Notes under the pieces: generated by a model | Told to the model about the DNA's origin: nothing | The model's input: only the letters and a program-made list of their open reading frames with translations | The model's database searches: none | Shown: positions 46,578-55,795 of the stretch, one piece after another | How the letters are laid out: every line of letters begins with the position of its first letter | Numbering within the stretch: the stretch's first letter is position 1 | Translations under genes and position numbers: made by a program | Assembly: GCA_021399435.1 (NCBI GenBank) | Contig: JAJTUP010000008.1 | Location: forward strand, 1,240,001 to 1,304,000 | Reading direction: 5' to 3' | Origin: Diaporthe sp. PMI_573 | Lineage: Eukaryota; Ascomycota; Sordariomycetes; Diaporthales; Diaporthaceae | Length of the DNA: 64,000 bases

Positions 46578-47323
46578 ATGTTCTCCAACATTCCCGCGAG
46601 TGCAATCACCACCATCCCGGACCTTGTTGCACCAATGGAGATGCTCGCCAGCCGTCCCGCTCGGCGCGGCCTGCACATTGTGGACCACAACGCCTGTACG
46701 CATCACTCTTCTCCTTTTACGGATCCTCTTCTTTCATGTTTTGGAATGTTCCAGAATGCAACACTTTAGGCTCCGTAGCAGGTGACTAACAACCACAAGC
46801 CTGGGCAAAGGACTTCTCCGACCTACAATCCCGAATCTGCAAGGCCCTTGGCCCCGCCGCACTCGACATCCACCACGTCGGATCCACCAGCGTCCCGGAT
46901 CTCTCAGCCCGGTCCGTGATCGATGTCGATCTCGTGGTCGCCGACCCCGCCGACGAAGCCTCATACGTACCGGCGCTCGAGGCAGCCGGTTTCACACTGT
47001 ACTTCCGGCAACCGGCCTATTACGGACACCGCTTCCTCGGGTGCCAGGCGCCTGATGCGAATATTCACGTTTATGGCCCGAACTGTCCTGACGTTGCGCG
47101 CCACCTAATCTTCAGGGAATGGTTGAATGGGCATCCAGAGGACAGGGAGAAGTATGCTGCGGTGAAGAGGGAGGTGGCGTCTGTGGCGGAGGGAAAGGGT
47201 GAGACGGGCAATCAGTATGGCAAGAGGAAGGAGTGGGTCATCCGGGAGATCATGGATCGGGCATTTAGAGCGAATGGGCTGTTGCCGAGTAATGGCCATG
47301 CGAGGCTTGAGCAGGGTAGTTAG
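46578..47323 (+). CDS. GrpB/UPF0157 family protein (nucleotidyltransferase fold)
   Basis: Two exons, 46578-46695 and 46800-47323, give 213 aa. The GrpB signature is clear: DIHHVGSTSVPDLSARSVID with following VDLVV (the G-S-T-S turn and D-x-D strand of the nucleotidyltransferase fold), then YYGHRFLGCQAPDANIHVY, ARHLIFREWLNGHPEDREKY and a C-terminal helix. GrpB-type proteins are mainly bacterial, with scattered fungal members; their substrate is unknown. The fungal distribution suggests old horizontal acquisition, which is inference. The sole intron is copy 3 of the repeated intron family, placed in phase 1 between HNA and SWAKDF. A bacterial-type gene would not have carried that intron originally, so the insertion must postdate any transfer. 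Confidence 0.88.
46696..46799 (+). repeat. Introner-like intron, copy 3 (GrpB gene)
   Basis: A 104-nt phase-1 intron with GTACGC donor, CATCACTCTTCTCC, ACGGATCCTCTTCTTTCAT (the CCCCG of other copies changed), TGGAATGTTCCA, and TAGCAGGTGACTAACA. By eye about 85% identical to copy 5 along its whole length. Confidence 0.92.
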
Positions 47324-48174
47324 ATCATGACTTTCCGACAAAGTCGATTGTTCAAAGCAAGATGGCCTAATACACACATATGGCATGTCTCGCCGCTCCC
47401 TACCAGACTTTTACGCGGACACTCCGTTTCATCCTCTGTGATTCTGATTGAGCTCCCCCCCCCATAGTCTACACATCTGTCGTGAGTCGCCCACTAGCCA
47501 GTTAGAGAGCATAGCCAGACGGGGAGATGGGTATCTATAGCCACCTTTCCTGTTTGGCTGCCTCTGTATCTGGAAGAGTCGTAAGTTCAGAATTTGACTG
47601 TGCCAAATTGAGGAAGGGAAAAGGCTCATGTGCGCTTTATAGAGCTTGGCACGCGTAGATTAAACTTGCCACAGCAGACTTGAACCTTATGTGCGGACCT
47701 CAGCAATGCCTCGAGGCGGTGGACCTGACACTGGGATGAGCCAGGGTTGCTGCTGAAGTGTTCAGTCCCGGTCGATTCGTTCGTTAGAGCGGGCCTGTTT
47801 CTAACAATTCCTATATACCCGTGCATTTCAGCGGAAATGGTGCGAAATCAGATAGCGCGGAAGCGGGATAAATCAGGCTTCTCAGACTGAAAACAAGAAT
47901 CATCTTTAAATACGAAGCCTGTGGAAGACCCGGTGTTCACTCGGCTGTCAACTGTTCGTGTGACATCAGTTACATTACGAAATTTTTATTTTTTTTTCAC
48001 ACAGAGAAAGAAGCTGCTTTCCCTTCCTCTAAAGAATAGTTACAACCATCTCCTCTGCCTGGCAGGAGCTTTCTGTCCAGCTAGCATCCCAAATCTCCAT
48101 GAACTGAATAGGAAGCGCCCTAACGTCTGCTAATCCAATCCTTTCATAGCAGTCTGCGTCCCAGTCTGCTGGTC
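47324..48174. other. Convergent intergenic region
   Basis: 3' flanks of the GrpB gene and of the decayed HET gene. A T-rich tract lies near 47982-47996. No gene seen. Confidence 0.45.
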
Positions 48175-49690
48175 TCAGCACCAGAAAGCAAGGTTCCTTC
48201 GGCGAACGCCCATAGATCCTGTGCCTGACAAGGATGCATAAATAGCCCAGACTGCAGCCATAGGGAATTGATGATGGGTCATCACATAGAAAAGCAAGAA
48301 ATTCCCGTCTTCATCTGATAATTTGAATGTAAGGAGATTGGCGTTGTTTTGTGCAGTAGGCCCCTCTAATACGAGGTCAGTCCCGGAGCGCTCAACCTTG
48401 AGATTCTTGATGACCTGTCCCCGTAAAACCAGCTTTCCCGACCGGTCCTTTACTTGGCCCAAGGGGTACAGGTCTGGATATTTAGGCTCGACCACTGCTT
48501 CGACGACCTCAGCTGAGGTGTCGAACACTCTGGCCTTCATCATTTCGAGGGGCGCCTCGACGGAGCACCACGACCAGGTGGGTGCCCTCCAAATCTCTGG
48601 TCGCCTGGGCCTATACTCGCCATGTGTGCGCCAGCTCATCCTGGAGTACGAAACGCTCCAATAAATATGCCGCAACAAGAAGACATCCCAGAGTCCTGCA
48701 AGGTAGACGGGCTGCCTGCCAAAGCGCTGCTCCAGATGCGCCACGAATTGCTCTGCAAGGCCGGCCAGGGCAGGAAGCTTGTCCGGCTCAAACGAAAGTC
48801 TGCGCATTGAGAATGTCTCCACGAACCCTTGCCACATCATCCAGACGCGCCACTCTTCAATGTCGCTCACAGGGAGGTCCAGGCGGCGCAATAATGCATT
48901 GTAATTATCGGAGATATCGAAAGCCAATAGTACTGCCACACTCGCACCGGCGTGTCTCGTTACAATCCCACATCAACTCGTCGGTCGTATAGTGTAGGAG
49001 ACGGTTCGACAGTATGGATTCCTGCAGCGTCCAGCCGCGCTCAGCGATGGGCTCGGTAAGCTGAGCCGAGGGTTCAAACATGCTCATTGTTGATGGGCAG
49101 TGGAAAATGTTGCCAAAGTCCCAAGTTTTCGTGGTACGGCGCAAGGAACTTCCTCGTGTAAATCGGGCGCCCTCGGAGATTCAGTTCGTATGTGTGAGAC
49201 GCAAAGTCTTGTTTTGAGAATATGCCGCCATTCACGCCATCTGCGTGCGCAGCCGAAATTGTGCATACTGCGTTGGTGTAAACCGAGCACATCTTGACGG
49301 ACTCTTCTATCCAGTCCTGCAGGTCCTCCTGAATTATACAAAGTGCGTCTACCCAAATGTAACGGACGCATAATCTTCGACAGATTGTGACTGCGTCCTG
49401 TATGATCCTTGGCATCGAAGCAAACTCGATGCACCGTTGATGGGCATCATAGTTTTCCTTCAGTGTCCTCAGCCGCGGGTGTACCTGAGGATCCCCCCAG
49501 CAGTAACTCAGAGCCACGTAGTTGTCGTACAACCCACTAGATTCGACCAGTCGTGGTTCGCTGGCGTTCGCATCCCCAACGTCGATGACCCTTGTAGGTA
49601 GAGTTACGGGACCAGAGACCCCGCAAGTTCGGGTGGTTCTCTATGCAGTCTTTGAGCCAAGAAGCAGCATAATGGGCAGCTCACATTTGA
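48175..49690 (-). pseudogene. HET-domain gene broken by frameshifts
   Basis: HET-domain sequence is spread over several minus-strand frames. A block around 49630-49690 reads WLKDCIENHPN. After an extra base near 49624-49630 the next frame gives VTLPTRVIDVGDANASEPRL, VALSYCWGDP, RRLCVRYIWVDALCIIQED and ISAAHADGVNGGIF. Near 49083-49138 a further frame change leads to LTEPIAERGWTLQESILSNR and TTDELMWDCNE; a 55-nt intron (49083-49137) could explain that one. Near 48905-48955 a third change leads to the C-terminal half (NYNALLRRLDLPVSDIEEW, then RAPTWSWCS), which ends at 48175. At least two shifts have no intron explanation. The gene could be a pseudogene or carry assembly indels. The start codon is not identified. 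Confidence 0.75.
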
Positions 49691-51050
49691 CCACCGGACA
49701 CTTCGAATGCGAAGGAAATCAATTGAACCCCCGGCAGATTCTTGAAGTGGTCTGGTATGGGGAGCTTCGATGTGGCAGGATTGTCGTCAATGGCCGTACC
49801 TAGGTATGCTTTCCATGTATTGACATGTTCCAAACGTCCGCGTTAAAATTGCTTGCGTCGGGGATGCGCTGCTGCCTGTGAGCATGGGTGCCTAGCTCCC
49901 GAAGTCGTCGCCTTGAGATGTCCCACATGTGGACGTGCTTACTCATTGAACACAATCTTAGAGCTAGATCGACTTTGGTCAAGCGGCCACGCAACATCGC
50001 GTCGCGTATCTACCTAAATGCAGCACTTGAGCGCATCGTTGCTCCGGAATTGAGGCTTTGCCTCTATTCTATTCCTAGATAAGGAGCGACGTCACCTTCG
50101 GAAAATGTGATGATCTTGTCACCAATCAAGCTTTCCTTTGAACTGTTGTTCCAACCCCGTCGACCCAATTCAGATAGTTCCGATAGGACTAATAAAGAAC
50201 TACCCCAATTGCGCATCAACTACCACCATACAAGTCGATATTTTGCTCGTCCATCAGCACAGATGTAAAAACAAGTCATCATACCCATCACCAACGCCTC
50301 AGAAGTCTCGACGTAGACTTCTGTCAAACGTCACCCTGTAAATAAATGCCATTTTCGTCATGCGCTAGTTAGGTGCTTAGATACGGATCGATCGCATTCT
50401 TAGTCGGCCGACGCTAGGTTCCTCTAGACCTCGTCGTCAACCTCACACCCGTCGTTCCTCATGGTTCAACCGCCCAAAGGCGCCATGTGACGATTCTTCA
50501 GGTCGGGACCCATCCTGACCCAGTAGATACTACTGTCCTGGTGAAGAAGCCTATGCCAGGTTGGGTGGCTCGGAAACTGGCAGCCGGGCTGAGTATGCCC
50601 AAGTCCGAGTCTCAGCAATGCTTAGTCCGAGGCAGTCCGAGGCAATCCAGGCCAAAAGCAGAAGCCCACGAGTAATAACTACAAGGGCTCAAATCAGATT
50701 TGATACTATTCACGGTTTTACACCTCCGCCTGGCGACCAGAAGGAGTATCCAAACCAGTGAGCATGACATGGCCAGAGTTCTGGCTTCAACTGTTTCGAC
50801 ACGCAGGATGCGAGGATCAATGGGGTGGTGATGGCGACAATGATTTACGGTATACTGCTCATCGCGTGTGTGATTGTGTATAAAAGACTGCCATTTGGAC
50901 CATCAGTGGCTATTGACTTGTTTTCCATCAGCATCAATTTCATAGCATTTTACTCACTTCATTGGAAAAGCGGAAGCCAACCTGATTTATTTCTTATTCA
51001 AAACCGACCAAAACCATTCGAACCCACCGCACGTTAGCACCCCTAACATA
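49691..51050. other. Intergenic region (1.3 kb)
   Basis: May include the lost N-terminus of the decayed HET gene (minus strand, below about 49800). No other coding signal supported; several short frames only. Confidence 0.4.
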
Positions 51051-51849
51051 ATGGCCCCATCACCTCAACCCCAAGGTGTCCAGCCGGCTTCCGGCGCATT
51101 GAACTGCGGTATGCATGACTGGGTGCCTCGGGTAGGCCAAGACCTCTACACCGACAGGTTGACCGAGTGCAACGTGCTAGCAACCTGGACAGCGGAGGCA
51201 CATCTTCCTAACACGATCATGCACGTTGTGGGAGACCCTGACTACCAACCGTGCATAAACAAGTTGATCCAGCAAATCAGAGAGAATTCCCCCGCCATCA
51301 CCTACGTAATCGCTGTCTCTGGGCCCGACAACGCTATCCAGGTCTGGTTCGAGAACAGCTGGTACGCGCCCATCAGGAACGCCGTAATGGCCTCGAACGC
51401 CTTGACACCGCAACAAAAGCAGAGGATCATTTGTAAGCATCACTCTTCTCCTGTCACGGATCCCCGTCTTTCATTTTTGGAATTCTCTAGAATGCAACGA
51501 CTTGGGATCCGTAGCAAGACTAACGTCATACTTAGGGGGACCCGCACAGTTCAACCTCCTGAGGGCCGCCCCCGCCAGCATCAAGAACTGCTTTGCTCTC
51601 CTCCAGGATGGCAAACATGGCCCTAGCCATCACCCGCCTGCTCCCTCAACCTCGTCGTCCTCCTCTTCAGGTTCTTTTGGCAACAAGGGCCCACTTGCTG
51701 GGGGCCGCCCTGACTCCAGCGGCTCCAAGACCGGCTCTCCGGCCGGAAGCCGTCCGTCCTCTAGCAGTGGCAAGGCGCCAACCGGTACTGCTGCCGGCAA
51801 AAAGGTTGCCGTCGCCCCTCCTGCCAAGAAGGCCGTTGGTAAGCGTTAA
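51051..51849 (+). CDS. Hypothetical protein with Ser/Pro/Lys-rich tail
   Basis: Two exons, 51051-51432 and 51536-51849, give 231 aa from the ATG at 51051 (MAPSPQPQGVQPASG). The N-terminal 150 residues look globular, with LNCGMHDWVPRVGQDLY, VIAVSGPDNAIQVWFENSWY, and a helix ALTPQQKQRII running into WGPAQFNLLRAAP across the intron. Residues after about 160 are a low-complexity tail of Ser, Gly and Pro ending in KKVAVAPPAKKAVGKR. No signal peptide, membrane helix or known domain is seen. The single intron is copy 4 of the repeated family. It is convergent with the SnoaL-like gene. Function unknown. Confidence 0.6.
51433..51535 (+). repeat. Introner-like intron, copy 4 (orphan gene)
   Basis: A 103-nt phase-1 intron with GTAAGCATCACTCTTCTCCT start, ACGGATCCCCGTCTTTCAT, a diverged middle (TTGGAATTCTCTAGAATGC), and the alternative 3' end AGACTAACGTCATACTTAG shared with copy 2. 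Confidence 0.92.
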
Positions 51850-52317
51850 GAGAAGGGTAGGCTGAGTGGCCCCATCCGTGGTCACGATGTTGCCGAGGTC
51901 GCTGTACGATCTCGAGACGGCCGAGTACACTTTGACAGTGCGGCACTGCGCTGGATCTTTTTGAGTGGGAAATATGGGAATGAGTGAATCACATTTACTG
52001 TCGGTTCCAGTCTTGTTTCTAGGAAGCTTTCCGTTCTGCTGAGATGTTGCACAGAATAATTACACTCTTTTACGTCGGGAGGCTGATTTGTGAGCGAGTG
52101 AAAATAAAGCGACTCGAACTGATACTTCGGAACAGTTTACAATGGTAACTTAGCATAGAGCCGAGATAACATGCCATGCTCTTGCGTTGATTAGTGGCTG
52201 ACCATGGTCTAACATAATTGTGTAACTCGAAATGCGAGCCTCGTTTCTGGAGGTCTGAGAGTGGGCAGCTAACATGCACAATCTCGTCCTGCCTTCCAAG
52301 CCATTCAAGAACCGAGT
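51850..52317. other. Convergent intergenic region
   Basis: 3' flanks of the orphan gene and the SnoaL-like gene. No further feature recognised. Confidence 0.45.
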
Positions 52318-53013
52318 TCAACCGCTGCTAGTAAAAGCCGATAGGTTACCGACCAATGGTCCCTGATGCCCAAGGTCAACAAACTTCATACTACACTTCA
52401 GCCCTTGGAGCACTTACCATATAGACCAAATTCCTCTCCTTGATTAGCCATTTGCCTTGCTCCGAGGGTGTGAGCAGATCCTGATACTGCCCATATGCAT
52501 ACAACACCTACGGGGGCAAAGCGATGTCAACTAATTAAAGCTTTTCGACTAGGGGGGGGGAGAGATGGGGAGAATTAACAGGAATTCATATACCTGGCCC
52601 TCAGCCTGTCCCTTCCCGAAATGAGCTGCAGTATAATATGTAACCGCCCTAGCCTCAACGATATCAACGCGGATCGCCTGCGTGCCATAATTATGTTGAG
52701 TTCCTGCGAACAGGGCCAGCGAGGCCTCGAGCGTGCCCATGATCTCGGGTAGGCCAGTGATGACGTTGATGGGCTCAGAGTAGTTGGCCACAGCATCCGG
52801 GTGGAAGACGGAGGACAGGGCAGTGAAGTTCTTGGAGTCGATGGACATGGCGTAGGTGGCGAGGGTGTTGCGGATCTGGGACTCGGCGACGGGGTCTGGT
52901 GGTGACGTGTTGGCGTCGGGGGCGAAGAGCCAAGGCAGGGAGGGGAATGGGATTGGGGATGGGAAGGAGGCCATTGCCAGGGCGGCCTGGGCAAAGATCA
53001 GAAACGATTGCAT
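52318..53013 (-). CDS. Secreted SnoaL-like (NTF2-fold) protein
   Basis: Three exons, 53013-52594, 52507-52418 and 52362-52318, all in phase 0, give 184 aa. A signal peptide (MQSFLIFAQAALAMA) precedes a Pro-rich stretch. The SnoaL_4-like fold follows: VAESQIRNTLATYAMSIDSK, FTALSSVFHPDAVANYSEP, GTQHNYGTQAIRVD, VTYYTAAHFGKGQ, VLYAYGQYQDLLTPSEQGKW, and the final strand LVYMGPLVGN. The last exon was chosen because it completes the usual family ending. Intron 1 contains a long C run. Members may be isomerases, cyclases or binding proteins; catalytic residues cannot be assigned. It lies head to head with the M61-type peptidase gene, 463 bp apart. Confidence 0.8.
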
Positions 53014-53476
53014 GTTGGGGTAATGGGACAAGCTGAAATGCTTTGCTGATATGAGAGAGGGGCGAGATGTGTTTTCCTTAGGATTCGCCAGATAGAATCT
53101 GCTTACTTCGTGGCTAAGAATTCTAGGTCGTCAGGGTGAGAAGAAGTGCTAGACATTCTTTCATCCACAAATCCTATCAGTCATGCCATGTAACCTCACG
53201 GGTGGTGTTGTTCCTGTCCCGAGACTGTAGGAGACACCCCTTACAGATGTTCCTGGAGATTTAGTTGCCTGCCTCGAGTACGACAGGTGCTGGCGTTCAA
53301 TGGGCGCTGTGGCTGTAACTACTGCTAGGGTGCGGGCAGATCGATAGTTACATGCAGGGGTCGGCACCGCCGGCGCAGCCGAAACAGGACATCGGTTCCG
53401 TCGGACTAATCTTCTCAAGTCCGTCGCGACTTGGCCATCGCCAGTGAGCCTGCCCTTCACTCTCTATCCTCCAGCC
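53014..53476. other. Bidirectional promoter region
   Basis: Shared upstream region of the SnoaL-like and M61-type genes, both encoding proteins with signal sequences. No specific element recognised. Confidence 0.45.
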
Positions 53477-55432
53477 ATGTCTCACAGAACAAAACCCTGG
53501 GTGCGGCGACTCGCCAGCTTGTCTCTCTTGATCACGGCAACACTGATTCCATCTGTGTATACTGGAGCGACTATGATCGAGCAAGCATCACAAGCCATGC
53601 ATGAGCAACACCACATCATGAGGAACGACGAGGCGCACAGCGGTAGTTTGCCGTCTATGCACTTGTTGATGAAGCCGCTATTCAAGGAGCCTTCTCGGGG
53701 ATCGAACAATCGGCCAGAGCCTGTCGCCATCAATATCACCATGACTCTTCGTGTGGCGAGGGAACGATTCGGAACCGACACACCTCTGCTCTCACTGCTT
53801 CTTATGATTGCCAAGACTCCCTCAGCCAGATACGATGACGACAATCCCCTTATTGCCAGTGTAAATGATAGGGGCTTCCAGCGGCTTCAATACCGCGATG
53901 AGGATCCTGTTGAAGGGCCAAGACTATGGTACTTGGACCAGAATGAGCTTGAGGGAAAGTCGGTACCGGGAGAGACTATGGTGATCACCGTCAGGTTCAC
54001 TGCCCCTTACAGGAGGACAGATGAGAGGACTTTGCCCGGACCAAGGGTCGATCTAAGGAGAGATATCACCGGCGGCGGACTGGTTGGCCAGGGAGAGGGA
54101 TTTATCCCTGTGCCCCCTCCACCAAAACAGAATAACGGTGAAAAGGAACTGTGGCAGACGACGGTAGAATGGGATCTCACTGAGGCACCTCCAGGAATCC
54201 ACGGAGCGTGGTCCCTCGGGGACGGCCACATCTCAAGCGCCACAGGCACGATGGAATTCACCGTCACGCACGCCATCTTCGCAGTAGGATACCTGCAGCG
54301 CTTCCCAGAGTGGGACATGGACACCACCCCCCAACCTGGAGAGGAGAGCAGCAACACTTTCGCAATGTACTGGCTGGATCCTTCGCCGTATGACATGGTC
54401 GACCTGGCAAAATCTACACGCGCCATCTATGCCCGCATCGCAGCGTACTTCGACAACTCCACCGACCCCTTCCGTGTCTTTCTTCGGCAGATCGAGGCAA
54501 ACTCGGGCGGGACCGGCGCATCGTTCAGCTTCATGGTCGAGTACTCGCTGCTGTCGGTCGACCAGACGGACGAGCACGCTCTCGCAGACTTGATTGCGCA
54601 CGAGACTGTGCATGAGTTCGCGCTGCTTGATGAGTTGCCCCCAGGCCAAAGCCCTCCTGAGTGGCAGGAGGATGAGGCTGCTTGGTATGTCGAGGGGGTT
54701 GCATCGTATGTGGGCGCGCTGGCTGGGTTGAACGACGCTGTCAGGAGAGATTGGATGGCGAAGAGTATGAACAATTACGCGCAATCGTACTATACCTCGC
54801 CTGTGGTTAGTATGCCGTATGGTGATGTTCTGTCGGATTATTGGGGTAGTGTGGATATCACTCGGGTCAGCTATTACAGAGGATTGATGTACCTGGCACA
54901 GCTAGATGGGATGATCTGGGAGAAGTCGCAAGGCAAGAAGTCGATGGATGACGTGATTGTGGATCTTTACAAGCTGAGGAGAGAAGGAAAACCATGCAGC
55001 TTGATGACTTTAAAGGAGACGTTGGCTGGTTTGATCGGACAGGAGAGCCTCAACCGAAGCTACGAAGCCATGTTCAAGGGTGACCTAATTATTCCTTCGG
55101 AGGACTGCCTAGAGAGGTACGGGCTGAAGCTTGTCAAGATGGAATGGCACAAGTTCGAGCTCGGCTTCAATACGCAGTCCATGAGGGAATTCAAGGTTCA
55201 AGGGCTGGTTCCTGGGTCGGCCGCGGACAAAGCAGGAGTGAAGGAGGGTGATGTCATTGTGAAGGGATTTATGGTGTGGGTGGTCGAAGATGAGCTGGAT
55301 GTTCCGATGAGGATAATTGTGTTGAGAGACGGAAAAGAAGTGAAATTTGAGTGGCGGCCCCGAAGTGGTGAAGTTGTTGAAGCTTACGGGTGGGTTGATG
55401 TCCGAGGCCCGGGCGGACCTGACGAGCTTTGA
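53477..55432 (+). CDS. Secreted M61-like metallopeptidase with C-terminal PDZ domain
   Basis: Single exon, 651 aa, ATG at 53477. An N-terminal hydrophobic segment (LASLSLLITATLIPSVYTG) acts as signal peptide or anchor. Residues about 80-300 are beta-rich and match the N-terminal domain position of M61 peptidases. The gluzincin motif is HETVHEF (HExxH), followed 25-30 residues on by WYVEGVASYVGAL, whose Glu would be the third zinc ligand. The C-terminal part has a PDZ-like repeat: FKVQGLVPGSAADKAGVKEG, then DVIVKGF. This matches glycyl-aminopeptidase-type M61 proteins, which trim N-terminal Gly/Ala; the fungal substrate is unknown. No introns. Confidence 0.85.
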   Translation: MSHRTKPWVRRLASLSLLITATLIPSVYTGATMIEQASQAMHEQHHIMRNDEAHSGSLPSMHLLMKPLFKEPSRGSNNRPEPVAINITMTLRVARERFGTDTPLLSLLLMIAKTPSARYDDDNPLIASVNDRGFQRLQYRDEDPVEGPRLWYLDQNELEGKSVPGETMVITVRFTAPYRRTDERTLPGPRVDLRRDITGGGLVGQGEGFIPVPPPPKQNNGEKELWQTTVEWDLTEAPPGIHGAWSLGDGHISSATGTMEFTVTHAIFAVGYLQRFPEWDMDTTPQPGEESSNTFAMYWLDPSPYDMVDLAKSTRAIYARIAAYFDNSTDPFRVFLRQIEANSGGTGASFSFMVEYSLLSVDQTDEHALADLIAHETVHEFALLDELPPGQSPPEWQEDEAAWYVEGVASYVGALAGLNDAVRRDWMAKSMNNYAQSYYTSPVVSMPYGDVLSDYWGSVDITRVSYYRGLMYLAQLDGMIWEKSQGKKSMDDVIVDLYKLRREGKPCSLMTLKETLAGLIGQESLNRSYEAMFKGDLIIPSEDCLERYGLKLVKMEWHKFELGFNTQSMREFKVQGLVPGSAADKAGVKEGDVIVKGFMVWVVEDELDVPMRIIVLRDGKEVKFEWRPRSGEVVEAYGWVDVRGPGGPDEL

Positions 55433-55795
55433 TGTCATTATCTAGTAGGTATCCAGCGCCTTGTATCATATTATTGTACGTACAGTTCAGGTTCACAGGC
55501 AGTTATCCACCCCGTGGCCTGGCCAGATATCGGAACATACCCCATGATTCTCGCTCGAAGTAAACGACTGGTCAATCTGCGTTGGAGATGCCTTGGGCTC
55601 GGAAGCTCGAGAGGAGATATGAGATGCAGATCTGGAATACGGTGCTTGAAGAACTTCACAGTCCGGCGGCCAATGAGTTGTGAACCTGGCTCAATGAAGC
55701 ACAACGGCCTGGTATGATGAAGGTATCAATCAACAGACATATCTCAGCAGTGATTTCCAGTATTCAGGTCGTTTTTTAGAACCACCACTGATAAC
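55433..55795. other. Convergent intergenic region
   Basis: 3' flanks of two peptidase genes. Nothing else seen. Confidence 0.5.
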
